Below are positions 16,913 through 26,987 of a DNA stretch of 37,921 nucleotides, in pieces. Location: positions 1 to 37,921 of the forward strand of contig NZ_JABVCQ010000031.1 in the NCBI RefSeq assembly GCF_014145225.1, written 5' to 3'. How positions within the stretch are numbered: the first letter of the stretch is position 1; each line of letters starts with the position of its first letter. A program made the position numbers and the translations under genes. This DNA is from Thiospirillum jenense (GTDB lineage Bacteria > Pseudomonadota > Gammaproteobacteria > Chromatiales > Chromatiaceae). The notes below the pieces were generated by a model. The model had not been told where the DNA came from, searched no databases, and was given only the letters and a program-made list of their open reading frames with translations.

Positions 16913-17839
16913 TTATGCGTCAAATTCATTATGAATAGCGCGGCGGTCGCCATACCGATGCAACATGATTTGACGTGGAAAACGTTCACTCGCACACCCA
17001 ATGCACGGATGCCCGCTGCGAATACAGGTATTGGTGTTGTGATTATGACCAAAGCGCATACAATCATTGTGCGTCACCGGCCCCTGACAACCGAGTTTTA
17101 ATAAACATCCGGGATCACCAATGCGTTCGGCATAGCGGCGTTCTTGAAAATCCGCATAATAAATACAGCGTTCGTGGATGGTGCGTTCAAAAAACTTAAT
17201 TGGCCGGGCTAATTCGTCTAGTTCCGGCAACTGCCCTAGTTTTAATTGATGCAATAGCACATACACAATATGTTCGGGTTTCATTGGGCAATTGGGCAGA
17301 GCGACCAGTGGTTTATTGATGTTTTTGTATTGTAAAAACTCGCGCAACGTCATTGATCCAGTCACGGTGCCATTCATTTTAGGAATACCACCGAGCGCGG
17401 CGCAAGTGCCAGCGGCAATTAACATACTAGCGCGGGGAGCTAATTGCGTAATCCAGTCGGTCATGGGGCGCTCGCCCATTAAACACGCATGAGGATATTT
17501 AATAGGAATGCCACCTTCTAATACTAGGATAAAGCCGTCTTCGTGGTGGGTTAAATGGTCAAGAATGTGAATAACCTGCTCACCAGTGGCTAATGATAAA
17601 TCAGGGTGAAAGATCACATCAACAAATTGGGTTAAAATCTCCACAATGGAGACCTGTTCAATATCAAGAAAGGCAGTTGAACAACCCGAACAAGAAGTGC
17701 CATGCAACCATAATAAACGTGGGCGATTTACTGCCGTTGGTGCAGCGAGTAATTCTTCAAAGTTAAACAATTGTGCCGCGCCGGCAGCAACGATGATTTG
17801 CCATAAACGTTGGATAAATTGGCGGCGCTTACTGTTCAT
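16913..17839 (-). CDS. [NiFe] hydrogenase small subunit, Tat-type leader, no large subunit nearby
   Basis: A 308-residue iron-sulfur subunit. Residues 1-34 look like a Tat leader (KRRQFIQ then a hydrophobic stretch ending LLAAP). All ligands of three clusters are present by alignment to group 1 enzymes: proximal C50, C53, C146, C184; distal H222, C225, C245, C251; medial C260, C279, C282. C272, seven residues before C279, takes the place of the usual proline, which predicts a medial [4Fe-4S] rather than [3Fe-4S] cluster. The proximal motif TSCSGC lacks the extra cysteine of O2-tolerant enzymes. There is no C-terminal membrane anchor. The large subunit, cytochrome b and maturation genes are all absent from the window, so it is an orphan here. 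It lies 63 bases after the NarL-like gene, so the two may be co-regulated. Confidence 0.9.
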   Translation of the reverse strand: MNSKRRQFIQRLWQIIVAAGAAQLFNFEELLAAPTAVNRPRLLWLHGTSCSGCSTAFLDIEQVSIVEILTQFVDVIFHPDLSLATGEQVIHILDHLTHHEDGFILVLEGGIPIKYPHACLMGERPMTDWITQLAPRASMLIAAGTCAALGGIPKMNGTVTGSMTLREFLQYKNINKPLVALPNCPMKPEHIVYVLLHQLKLGQLPELDELARPIKFFERTIHERCIYYADFQERRYAERIGDPGCLLKLGCQGPVTHNDCMRFGHNHNTNTCIRSGHPCIGCASERFPRQIMLHRYGDRRAIHNEFDA

Positions 17840-17902
17840 AAACCCAATTTTTCAATAAAAATTCATTAAAAAATTTTAGTGCCATTTTATAATTAAAATA
17901 AA

Positions 17903-18559
17903 TTAAGAATGCCCACTGCCATTGCATAAACCGCGTTCAACGGCAATAACCGCAGCTTCTACCCGCGACCGCACTTCTAATTTGCGCAAGATCGCTTTGA
18001 CGTGCAATTTCACTGTGCCATCGCTAATACCTAATACCCGCGCCACGCCTTTATTACTCAATCCCGCTGCGACATGACATAAAATTTCCATTTCTCGCGG
18101 CGTTAAATCTGAAAAGCGCACCACTTCGCGTTCGGGTACTTCAACTTCACGCTGCACAGCGCGGGCTAATACGCCAGTTAATTCTTTTGCAACCACCGTT
18201 TGCCCAGCAATGATGTCTGCTAATGCACCAATTAAATCATCTGGCTCGATGTCTTTCAATAGATAACCATTGGCGCCAGCTTGCAATGCAGCAATTAAAT
18301 CGCGTTCATCGGCGCTGGTGGTGAGTATAGCAACTCGCTGTTGCAAACCGTCGGCGCGAATACGACGTAATACTTCAATACCCGTTAAACTCGGCATACG
18401 CAAGTCTAATAACACGACATCAGGATTGCAATCACGCACGAGCCGTAAGCCGACTTCGCAATCGCCAACCGCATCAATGACTTCAATGCCACGTCGTTCT
18501 AACAATTCCAATAAACCAATGCGAAAGAGTGCATGGTCATCAATTAAAAGAATGCGCAT
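17903..18559 (-). CDS. NarL/FixJ-family response regulator
   Basis: A 218-residue regulator. The receiver domain has the acidic pair in LLIDDHA, phospho-acceptor D52 in VVLLDLRMP, the switch threonine in AILTTSADE, and the lysine in LLKDIEP. The C-terminal LuxR-type helix-turn-helix reads LTPREMEILCHVAAGLSNKG followed by VARVLGISDGTVKLHVKAIL. The start is the ATG at 18559, giving MRILLIDDH; the frame extends upstream only because it overlaps the kinase gene by 20 bases. That overlap makes the kinase its evident partner. Targets are unknown, but the adjacent hydrogenase small-subunit gene is a reasonable guess. Confidence 0.93.
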   Translation of the reverse strand: MRILLIDDHALFRIGLLELLERRGIEVIDAVGDCEVGLRLVRDCNPDVVLLDLRMPSLTGIEVLRRIRADGLQQRVAILTTSADERDLIAALQAGANGYLLKDIEPDDLIGALADIIAGQTVVAKELTGVLARAVQREVEVPEREVVRFSDLTPREMEILCHVAAGLSNKGVARVLGISDGTVKLHVKAILRKLEVRSRVEAAVIAVERGLCNGSGHS

Positions 18560-20171
18560 AAGTTTTAACCTGTTGTAACGGGACTGCTGCATGATGAAAG
18601 CGTAATTCGATGCGCGTTCCTTCGCCGGGTTCACTCTCCAGCGTTAATTCACCACCAATACGTCGAGCGCGGTCCTCTAGAATAGATAAGCCAATGTGTT
18701 CACCCGAGCGATTGATGCTACGTTGGTGTTCGGTACGGCGCAGATCAATAAAACCAATGCCGTCATCTTCAATGACCAATTGAATAACACCATTGGCTTC
18801 ACGCATGAGTACAATGCGTACAGTTTGCGCTTGTGCATGTTTGCGAATGTTATGCAATGCTTCTTGGGCGATTCGAATGACGTGTAATTCTTCGGCTGCC
18901 GATAATTCTGGGTTATGACAATTGCTGTGAAAAAGCGTGTGAATGGTGGTTTCTTGTTGGAAGCGGTCGGCGAGTTGTTTTAATACGAGTAATAAGCCGT
19001 GTTGTTCTAATGGTGCGCGAAAATTGGCTAATAATTCGCGTAGTTCGTGGTGTGCTTCATCAATCCCATTGCGCATTCGATTTAAATCAATTAACACCGC
19101 TGGCGATAATGTGACTGTTTTAAGCCCATCTTCTAACATGCGCATTTGCAACCGCAAACTTGCTAAGGTTTGGGCTAATGAATCGTGTAATTCATGGGCA
19201 AGCGCATTACGTTCGTCAATAATAGACAAGCGCCGTGCTTCATCATCTGAACGTTGTTTAGCAATGGCAACACCAATGTGTTGACCAATGGTGGCTAATA
19301 ATTCAAGAATATCTTCGCGTACTGTGACACCGGGACGATCAACAAAAATCGTATAAACACCAAATAATTGTTCTTGATGTTTTAATGGCACGGTGACGAC
19401 TTCGATTTGGTCAGAATTAAACATTTGACGGCCATAAACACGCGAACAATAGCGCGCATCATGTTTACATAAAATATCACCAGGACATAATACGGTACCG
19501 CATAAACAGAGATCGAGTGGTGAGTGAGGTTGCAGGGCAATTAAGTCATCATTTAATCCAATTGAACCAATCAATTGTTGTTTGCCATCGGTAAATAATA
19601 AACGTACTGTGGCAGCGCGGCCATTAACCATTTGCTTTAGGATGCGTAAAAAGCGCAATAGCATGGCTTCTAATCCTTCGGCTTGATTAATACTGGCGGC
19701 GACATCGTATAGGATTTTTAATGATGCGGTTTTTTGCGCTAATCGCAATGTTTGACGGGCAACACGTGCGTCCATATCTTCATACAATTCGGTCAATTCA
19801 GCATTCAAGCTGCTAATATCACGCGCCATCGTGGTTAAAACTCCAGCATGACAAAGCGATTCACTGGCGCCGGGTTCCCCTTGACAGACACGGGCGACGG
19901 TGTGTTCTAAATTGACTAATGGTCGTAATAACTGTTGACAAAGATGGCCGGTAATATTGATCGCAATAAATATACTGATTAATTGTAATAAACAGACGCC
20001 GAATATTGCGTGATGTGTGGCAATATTTTCAGATAAACTGTTAATAAACAGCCAGCTTAACGTTAATAAGGTGGCGAGTAATGTTGAGAATAAACCTATG
20101 AACGGCCATAATAGATGGGCGCTACTCAGAAGTGATAACATGCGGCGGCCGCAGTGTTGAGAGTTCGCCAT
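18540..20171 (-). CDS. NarX-like sensor histidine kinase with GAF domain and Cys cluster
   Basis: A 543-residue inner-membrane kinase. Two transmembrane segments (about 21-46 and 55-78) are separated by only a short loop, so NarX's periplasmic nitrate-binding domain is missing. A HAMP-like segment (about 80-130), a coiled coil and a GAF-like domain (about 155-305) follow. Inside the GAF region are five cysteines in 21 residues (C222, C224, C229, C235, C242), which could bind metal or an Fe-S cluster or act as thiol switches. The HisKA_3 box is HELHDSLAQTL (H329). The ATPase has NIRKHAQA, IEDDGIGF and the G2 segment HIGLSILEDRARRIGGE. It pairs with the overlapping NarL-like gene. The sensed signal is probably redox or oxygen rather than nitrate, by inference. 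Confidence 0.9.
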   Translation of the reverse strand: MANSQHCGRRMLSLLSSAHLLWPFIGLFSTLLATLLTLSWLFINSLSENIATHHAIFGVCLLQLISIFIAINITGHLCQQLLRPLVNLEHTVARVCQGEPGASESLCHAGVLTTMARDISSLNAELTELYEDMDARVARQTLRLAQKTASLKILYDVAASINQAEGLEAMLLRFLRILKQMVNGRAATVRLLFTDGKQQLIGSIGLNDDLIALQPHSPLDLCLCGTVLCPGDILCKHDARYCSRVYGRQMFNSDQIEVVTVPLKHQEQLFGVYTIFVDRPGVTVREDILELLATIGQHIGVAIAKQRSDDEARRLSIIDERNALAHELHDSLAQTLASLRLQMRMLEDGLKTVTLSPAVLIDLNRMRNGIDEAHHELRELLANFRAPLEQHGLLLVLKQLADRFQQETTIHTLFHSNCHNPELSAAEELHVIRIAQEALHNIRKHAQAQTVRIVLMREANGVIQLVIEDDGIGFIDLRRTEHQRSINRSGEHIGLSILEDRARRIGGELTLESEPGEGTRIELRFHHAAVPLQQVKTYAHSFN

Positions 20172-20201
20172 GCTGAGTGCTGCGCTTGAGTGAAAGGTGA
20201 A

Positions 20202-23200
20202 TTAACGACGGTTCATGAGATCATTGGCAGACATAGGGCGGCCGAATAGATAACCCTGCACTTCATGACAGCCTTGGGCGCGTAAGAAATCAGCTTGTGG
20301 TTGGGTTTCGACGCCTTCAGCTAATACATATAATCCTAAACTTTGCCCAAGTGCAATGATGGCGCGCACAATGGCGCCGTCATTATTATTTTCGCTCAGG
20401 TGTTCAATGAAGGCGCGGTCAATTTTTAGCCGATGAATGGGTAGTTGTTTTAAATAACGTAAAGAGGAATAACCAGAACCGAAGTCATCAATTGCTAAGG
20501 TAATGCCAAGATCGCGTAACGCATATAAATTTTCAATTGCTTGTTCGACATGCCGCATGAGCATTGATTCGGTGACTTCTAATTCGAGCCGATCGGGGGC
20601 TATTTTAGTTTGCTGTAATACTGCTTTGACTTGTTCAACTAGATCGGTGCTTTCAATTTGTTGAACGGATAAGTTAATGGCGATGCGCGGGACAATAAAC
20701 CCGGCGGCATCCCATGCAGCTAGTTGAATACAGCCCTGTTCTAATACCCAAGCGCCAATGCTGCGAATTAAACCAATTTCTTCGGCAATTGGAATGAAAA
20801 CTGCGGGTGAGATTTGGCCAAACTCTGGATTATTCCAGCGCAATAAGGCCTCGACGCCGACCAACACTTCATTCGCCAATTTAATTTGCGGTTGATAATG
20901 GATGAATAATTCATTACGCGCAATGGCGCCGCGCAATGCGTTTTCCATGTGCAAACGTTCGGCTGCACCTGTGGTCATGGTTGCTTCAAAAAAGCAATAA
21001 GTATTGCGTCCATGTTCTTTAGCTTGATACATGGCGACATCCGCGTGGCTTAATAAGATGTCCATTTCCTGTCCATCCATTGGATAAATGCTAATTCCAA
21101 TGCTGGCGGTAATATACAGTTTACGGGCGTCAGAAATAAAAGGTTCGCTGAATAGAGTTAATAAGCGGCGGGCGACTTTAGCGGCGGCATTGGGTTCAGG
21201 CAGGTCTTCTAATAAGATGACGAATTCATCACCGCCAACTCGCGCAATAATATTGGCTTCGCGCAATTTGTCACGCATGACTTGGGCGACCTGTTGTAAT
21301 AATTGATCGCCAACTGGATGACCGAGAGTGTCATTCACATTTTTGAATAAGTCAAGGTCAAGGTATAATAGCGCTAATAAAGAATGGGCGCGACGGGCGC
21401 GGGCGAGTGATTGTTCTAAACTGGCTTGAAGTAATGCGCGATTGGGTAAGCCAGTTAATACATCGTGATGGGTAATGCGGTATAGTTCTTCTTGTGAATG
21501 TCTGATTTGACTTAAATCACCAAAAACGCCGATATAGCAGGTGGGTTTGCCGTCAGTCGTATAGACGACACTAATTGTGGATTGCTGTGGATAAATCTCG
21601 CCATTTTTACGCCGATTCCAGAATTCACCGCGCCAACTGCCCGTTTTTAATAGCGTTTCCCACATAAGTTTATAAAAGGTGTCGTCGTGACGACCGGATT
21701 GTAAAACACGCGGTGTTTGTCCTAATACTTCGGCTTCGGTGTAACCAGTAATGGTTGTAAAAGCGGGATTAACTGCGACAATGCGACGATTCAGGTCGGT
21801 AATTAAAATGCCTTCTGAAGTATTATCGAATACCGTTTGGGCACGCTGTTCACGTTCACGCGCCACTCGCTCGCGGGTTAAATCACGCCAGGTGGCAAAT
21901 AATGCTGGTTCACCGCGCAATTCAACGCGAATTAAGCTAATCGCTAAAACGACCAATTGCTGCGTCGCATTATGATGTGTCCATTCAAAATGCGCGGTGC
22001 CTTCATAATAGGCTTGTGCCATTAACCGCTGTTCTTTCGTGAAGCTGTCTTCGCCATCTGATTGAACGGATGGTGATAATTCACTGGGACGGCGGCCTAA
22101 TAAAGCGGCCGATTCTGTTTCGGCATAACCGAGCATACGCAGGGCGGCTTTATTGACGGAAATGAAGCGCTCATCTTTAATAATACATAGCCCTTCACTT
22201 GCCGATTCAAATAGCGCCATGTATTGGTTTTCGCGTTCGCGCAATGCTTGATTGGCTAATACACGGCGGCTAATGTCTTGAAATGAACCGCACAATTTAA
22301 TAATACGGCCGTCAGCGGCACGAATTGGATCCCCAGCGGCTTTAATCCAAACCATTTGCCCACGAGCGGTGGTGAGGCGTAATTCTAATTCAAAACTATT
22401 GCCGTTGGTAAGTGAATTGGTAATGGCTTGTTGTAAGCGCGGGCGGTCTTCCGGGTGATAAAAACTGAGGCTGGTTTCGAGTGTGGGTGTGAAATGCGCT
22501 TCCACTTGATAGAGTTCGTGCGTCATTTCAGTCCAGCGCAATCGCATGGTGGCGGCATCTAATTCCCAACCGCCCACTCTGGCAGTCCGTCCGGTGGCAC
22601 GCAATAAGGCTTCGCTGCGTTGTAATTCTTGTTCGGCGCGCATTCGGTCGGTAATATCACGATTAACACCGCGCCGCCCTAAATCGCGGCCGTCGGCGCT
22701 CATTACAGGATTGCAAACGTGTTCAATCCAGCGTTCACGGCCATCGCGGGTGAATAACCGAAAATTAAAACAGGCGGCGTGTTCTTCATTCAAATCGTGC
22801 CGGCGGAAGTGTGCAATGCAGTGATGGCGATCATCTGGGTGAATAATGCGTTCTAATAATGCTGGGTCATCGGTTAATTCGGTGGCGGTGAAACCAGTGA
22901 CGCTGAAACAGGCGGGCGACATATAGATAAAATGGCCGTCTGGATCAATCCAATATTCCCAATCGGGGCTAAATTCAGCTAATACGCGGTAGCGTTCTTC
23001 ACTCTCACGCAATCCTTCATGGGCGGCGCGTAAATCCTCGCGTTGCTGCACAGATTCGGTGCGATCTAATACGGCACAGACAAAGCGGCGGCGTTCATCT
23101 AATTCACCTGGCAGGCGGGCGATATGTAAATCACCAATAAAACTGACGCCGCGTAATCCACGAAACCGCAATTCGATTAACACGACGGTTTCTTCGCGTT

Positions 23201-23645
23201 CTAATCGTGACCAGGCTAAAATAACTTTACTGCGATCTTGTTCTTCAACTAGCCGGGCAAAAAAATGTTGATGTAAATGGGTGGGTTTTAAGCTAAATAA
23301 CCGTTCGGCTTCGCTATTCGCATCCATGACTAAACCCTGCCGGTCTACCACTAATTCGGCAATGGGTAGGGTCATAAAAAAGGCAGTGAAGCGGGTTAAG
23401 GCTTCCTCACGCTCGGCTTGACTGCGGCGTAGTTCTTCATTCTGAATTAATAATTCAGCTTGATAGATACGCAGGTTTTCAATCAATTCGGCAAAGGTGA
23501 CTTCGCTGCCCGTTAATACCTGTTCGGCTAAATCAAATTGGCCGGCACGCAATGCAGCAAGAGCGCGTTCACGCAATTCTTGTGCAGAACGGGCAATGTC
23601 ATCGCCAGGCCCATTTTTAGAAAAACTACGCTGTTGACTACTCAT
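20202..23645 (-). CDS. Multi-PAS GGDEF-EAL cyclic-di-GMP protein
   Basis: A 1147-residue cytoplasmic protein. After a helical N-terminus (about 1-80), it has roughly five PAS domains (about 85-200, 215-340, 350-470, 480-600, 605-720), with typical PAS/PAC segments such as GFTATELTDDP and GYTEAEVLGQTP. A GGDEF domain follows (about 730-890, intact GGDEF near residue 805, DVLTGLPNR entry), and then an EAL domain (about 900-1140) with EALLRW, DDFGSGYSSLRYL and KIDRAFI. Both catalytic motifs look intact, so it may make and degrade c-di-GMP. Its ATG overlaps the stop of the CheB-CheR fusion in an ATGA, which implies coupled translation. The kinase gene follows after 30 bases. Confidence 0.95.
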   Translation of the reverse strand: MSSQQRSFSKNGPGDDIARSAQELRERALAALRAGQFDLAEQVLTGSEVTFAELIENLRIYQAELLIQNEELRRSQAEREEALTRFTAFFMTLPIAELVVDRQGLVMDANSEAERLFSLKPTHLHQHFFARLVEEQDRSKVILAWSRLEREETVVLIELRFRGLRGVSFIGDLHIARLPGELDERRRFVCAVLDRTESVQQREDLRAAHEGLRESEERYRVLAEFSPDWEYWIDPDGHFIYMSPACFSVTGFTATELTDDPALLERIIHPDDRHHCIAHFRRHDLNEEHAACFNFRLFTRDGRERWIEHVCNPVMSADGRDLGRRGVNRDITDRMRAEQELQRSEALLRATGRTARVGGWELDAATMRLRWTEMTHELYQVEAHFTPTLETSLSFYHPEDRPRLQQAITNSLTNGNSFELELRLTTARGQMVWIKAAGDPIRAADGRIIKLCGSFQDISRRVLANQALRERENQYMALFESASEGLCIIKDERFISVNKAALRMLGYAETESAALLGRRPSELSPSVQSDGEDSFTKEQRLMAQAYYEGTAHFEWTHHNATQQLVVLAISLIRVELRGEPALFATWRDLTRERVAREREQRAQTVFDNTSEGILITDLNRRIVAVNPAFTTITGYTEAEVLGQTPRVLQSGRHDDTFYKLMWETLLKTGSWRGEFWNRRKNGEIYPQQSTISVVYTTDGKPTCYIGVFGDLSQIRHSQEELYRITHHDVLTGLPNRALLQASLEQSLARARRAHSLLALLYLDLDLFKNVNDTLGHPVGDQLLQQVAQVMRDKLREANIIARVGGDEFVILLEDLPEPNAAAKVARRLLTLFSEPFISDARKLYITASIGISIYPMDGQEMDILLSHADVAMYQAKEHGRNTYCFFEATMTTGAAERLHMENALRGAIARNELFIHYQPQIKLANEVLVGVEALLRWNNPEFGQISPAVFIPIAEEIGLIRSIGAWVLEQGCIQLAAWDAAGFIVPRIAINLSVQQIESTDLVEQVKAVLQQTKIAPDRLELEVTESMLMRHVEQAIENLYALRDLGITLAIDDFGSGYSSLRYLKQLPIHRLKIDRAFIEHLSENNNDGAIVRAIIALGQSLGLYVLAEGVETQPQADFLRAQGCHEVQGYLFGRPMSANDLMNRR

Positions 23646-26600
23646 TCGTTCTCTGTGTCATTTACATCTGAAGTGCTATCACAATCACGGGCGGCATTGT
23701 GTCCGTCCGCTGTCCATTGACTAATATCAATATGACTAACAATGACGCCACCAGCGGCGTGGTGAATAGGCGAAGCGTGCATGACAAACCAGCGTTGCCG
23801 GTCGGCGGAATGACAGGGGTATTCCATTGAAAAGGCGCGTTCACGTCCAGATAATACCGCTTCAATACCAGTGCGGGCTTCTTGCGCATAATTGCCGGTT
23901 TTCATTCCAGTGCCAAGTATAGATGAGGATAGATAATCACTCCCAGGTCCGCCAATAGTGATATTAATATCATTATTGTTAATTGCAAAGTTGCGCCACG
24001 CTTCATTCACCATGAGGATTTTACCGTCCGTGTCTAATACGGCGACGTGTTCGGGTAATGAATCCAATACCGCTTGCAGGCGTTTAATATCATGCAGCGT
24101 GGTGATGTCAATAAAGGTGGCAACCGCCCCGCGTGGATCACCAGCGCGCACGGCATAGGGTAGGACGCGCACTAGATAAATGCGGCCATTGCCGGCGGTG
24201 ATTTCGCGTTGCAGCATTTCACCACTGGCAATGGTGCGGCGCAATTCGTCAATGAAAGTGGGATAATCCAATAGATTACTGAAGTCGTCAATATGCCGCC
24301 CTAAATCACCTTCGCGCACCTTGAATAGACTGGTGGCTTCGGGTGTAAAGCGGGTTAAACGTAAATCAGAATCCACAAACACGGTGGCAATGGCGGCGGC
24401 TTTAGCCATGCTATCCAAATCGGCATTTAAGCGATTGAGAATTTCGATTTTTTCCTGATTTTCGGCATTCACCGTGTAGAGTTCTTCATTGACCGATTGC
24501 AATTCTTCATTCGAGCTTTGCAATTCTTCATTTGAGGCCATTAACTCTTCATTCGTGGCTTGTAACTCTTCGTTCGCCGTTTCTAATTCTTCAATCGTCG
24601 CCTGCAAACTCTCCCGCGTTGCAGCTAATTCACGTTCCAATGTTTGCACCCGCTCGGCCGTTTCACGGTCGAGGTCCATCGTTTCCATGCCTAATGCTGT
24701 TGATGAAGTGCCCAGTCCTTCTAATAAACTGGTTTCGGGTTCAAACGATAATAATAAATGTGGTTCGCGTTGATCTAATTCGACTTGGCGCACCACTAAT
24801 CGCAGTCGTTCTAATTGCCCACTCGGTAAATGTAAACTTAATACATCAGAGCGCAGTGGTTCTTGACCGCGCAATGCTTTGTGTAATAAGGCTTGCGCGA
24901 CTGGGGCTAATGGTGAGGGTAATAACTTGGGTAGATCAAGGGTGACGGTGCCTTCACCAATGCGCAAATAATGGCCGACATCACCAAAGACGTGGAGTAA
25001 TTCTTGATTGCCATTGAGTAATAAACTGGTGGGGGCGTAGCTGCGTAATAATAACGCTTGCCCGGCATCAATGGCGGCGGCATCAGTCATTCCCCGGCCG
25101 GGTTTGCCAGCGGCGCGAGTGCGGGCGGCTAATCCAGTGAAACGGGTTAATGAAGCGGCGCCGGAATCTAATGGTAATGACACATGCCGCAGAATACGAT
25201 AAATCTTGTGTTTAGAACTAACGGCAGTGAAATCGGATTGCAAACTGGCGAGCGTTTCACTTGATCCTAAAAACATAAACCCGCCCGGCCCCAGGGCGTA
25301 TTGTAATCGCCGCAGGGCGCGTTCTTGGGCGTCGCTGCGGAAATAAATCAATAGATTACGGCAGGAGACTAAATCCATGCGCGTAAAGGGCGGGTCTTCT
25401 AATAAATTGTGGCGGGCAAAGACGATACTTTGGCGGATTTCATTTTTGACCACGAAATGATTGCCGCGTTTATAAAACCAATGTTCTAATCGTTCAGGGG
25501 AGACTTCAGCGGTAATGGCTTCAGAAAAGACACCGGCGCTGCCAACATCCACATTGTGTTGTTCAACATCGGTGGCGAATAATTTGAAATTGGGCCAGCG
25601 TTTAGCGCGTTCAAAGGCTTCGGCAAATAAGATGGTTAATGAATACGCCTCTTCACCAGTGGATGTTCCCGGCACCCACACGCGAATCGGTTGCCCTTCA
25701 CCGCGCTCTTGTACAATGGTTTGAATAGCGGTTTGAGCGAGCGTTTCAAAGGATTCGGTGTCGCGGAAAAAATTGGTGACGGGAATTAACAATTCGCGCC
25801 GCAACGCATTTAATTCGGTGCGGTCGCCATCTAATAAACGGACGTAGTTTTCTAAATCAGGAACGTGGCGGACTTGCATTCGCCGTTCAATTCGGCGCAT
25901 GACGGTGGCGGGTTTATAATCACGGAAGTTAATCCCGCCTTGATGATGCAACAGGTGCATGGTTTCTTCGAGCGCACCGTCCTTATCCATGACGGCGGTG
26001 CGGCTGCCGCGAATTTGAATGCGCGCCACTTGGCTAATGTGATCGAGAATGCGCGGCCCCAATTCCTCGGGCGGCAGGATGGCGTCCACCAGACCGGTGG
26101 CGATCACGCTGCGCGGCATTCCGTCGAATTTAGCGGATTCGGGTTCTTGGGCGAGTAAAAAGCCGCCGGCGTCGTTGATCGCCACCGCGCCGCGGGTGCC
26201 GTCTGAACCCGTGCCGGATAACACGACGCCGATGGCATATTTGCCGAATTCGCGGGCTAATGCCGTGAAAAATAAGTCAATTGGCAGCGTCAAGCCGCGG
26301 GGATTTTTTGGGCTTAACCGCAGATCGTTGCCCGACACGCTCATCATGCTGGCGGGCGGGATCAGGTGGACGCGATCTGGTTCGAGCGTCATCCCGTCCT
26401 CGACCGTGACCACCGGCATCCGCGTATGCCGCGCCAGCAGGTTCGCCATCATGCTTTTGTGGTCGGGCGACAGGTGCTGGATCACGACATAGGCGGCGCC
26501 GGAATGCTCGGGCAGACTGTGAAAAAAGCGTTCGAGCGCGTCTAATCCACCCGCCGAAGCGCCAACTGCGACAACGTAGCGGTCAAGCGAGGTCGGTGGG

Positions 26601-26656
26601 ACGTCGGAGGTGTCAATAGTGCTGGCCATAGATTTCAAGGTGTCAGTCATGGTCAT
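23642..26656 (-). CDS. CheB-CheR-PAS fusion protein
   Basis: A 1004-residue fusion. It has a CheB methylesterase domain (about 25-215) with the catalytic triad S34 (GASAGG), H61 (QHLSPDH) and D152 (GTGSDGTRG), but no receiver domain before it. A CheR methyltransferase follows (about 233-500), with IPVTNFFRD, the SAM loop [13 protein letters not shown] and [12 protein letters not shown]. Then come a linker, a long coiled coil of ELQxxNEEL repeats (about 655-735), and two PAS domains (about 740-865 and 870-985). Such proteins adjust methylation in chemosensory-like pathways. No chemoreceptor, CheA or CheW is in the window, so the substrate is unclear. The first 180 codons are GC-rich and the rest AT-leaning. 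A second in-frame ATG lies two codons in, and neither has a clear ribosome site. Confidence 0.95.
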   Translation of the reverse strand: MTMTDTLKSMASTIDTSDVPPTSLDRYVVAVGASAGGLDALERFFHSLPEHSGAAYVVIQHLSPDHKSMMANLLARHTRMPVVTVEDGMTLEPDRVHLIPPASMMSVSGNDLRLSPKNPRGLTLPIDLFFTALAREFGKYAIGVVLSGTGSDGTRGAVAINDAGGFLLAQEPESAKFDGMPRSVIATGLVDAILPPEELGPRILDHISQVARIQIRGSRTAVMDKDGALEETMHLLHHQGGINFRDYKPATVMRRIERRMQVRHVPDLENYVRLLDGDRTELNALRRELLIPVTNFFRDTESFETLAQTAIQTIVQERGEGQPIRVWVPGTSTGEEAYSLTILFAEAFERAKRWPNFKLFATDVEQHNVDVGSAGVFSEAITAEVSPERLEHWFYKRGNHFVVKNEIRQSIVFARHNLLEDPPFTRMDLVSCRNLLIYFRSDAQERALRRLQYALGPGGFMFLGSSETLASLQSDFTAVSSKHKIYRILRHVSLPLDSGAASLTRFTGLAARTRAAGKPGRGMTDAAAIDAGQALLLRSYAPTSLLLNGNQELLHVFGDVGHYLRIGEGTVTLDLPKLLPSPLAPVAQALLHKALRGQEPLRSDVLSLHLPSGQLERLRLVVRQVELDQREPHLLLSFEPETSLLEGLGTSSTALGMETMDLDRETAERVQTLERELAATRESLQATIEELETANEELQATNEELMASNEELQSSNEELQSVNEELYTVNAENQEKIEILNRLNADLDSMAKAAAIATVFVDSDLRLTRFTPEATSLFKVREGDLGRHIDDFSNLLDYPTFIDELRRTIASGEMLQREITAGNGRIYLVRVLPYAVRAGDPRGAVATFIDITTLHDIKRLQAVLDSLPEHVAVLDTDGKILMVNEAWRNFAINNNDINITIGGPGSDYLSSSILGTGMKTGNYAQEARTGIEAVLSGRERAFSMEYPCHSADRQRWFVMHASPIHHAAGGVIVSHIDISQWTADGHNAARDCDSTSDVNDTENE

Positions 26657-26987
26657 TGGGGGTCTAAAGCAGCGGAATCACACCCATAGCGGGGCGGTAT
26701 TTCTAAAGCTAAACTTTAACATGTTAGCGCCGTACTCGCGTGGCTGTATTGTGGAGCAATATTGCAGTGAGACATCGTTCACAGCGGTGGTGATGGTAAT
26801 TGACGAATGTGCAATGCCTGTTTATGCTGATAGCGTTGAATTAGTCGCGTATGTGACGTCACTAGGCAATCATACCCGGTGTTGTTTATTCGTGCATTCA
26901 ACCCAACATCCGTTGGTGCGTGGTCATTTAATGGCCGATCACTCAATCATTTAGTTTTTAGCGCAAATTAAATCGGAGTGCTTGAAC
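26657..26987. other. Divergent intergenic region between cheBR and the sulfur globule gene
   Basis: About 330 bases separate two divergent transcripts and should contain promoters for both. A frame open across part of it gives a cysteine-containing protein without recognisable features, and I do not believe it. A short CAACCCAACATCCGTTG half-palindrome (about 26899-26915) resembles the GTTGGGT repeat arm. No strong -10/-35 pair stood out. Confidence 0.3.

Noticed and set aside
24475-24660. Repetitive AATTCTTCATT-type DNA resembling a tandem repeat array
   Set aside because: It is the coding sequence for the ELQxxNEEL coiled coil of the CheB-CheR-PAS protein, a normal family feature.
26610-26954. 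114-codon frame on the plus strand across the cheBR start and the intergenic region
   Set aside because: It overlaps the start of a clear gene on the other strand, has no ribosome site and no recognisable protein features.
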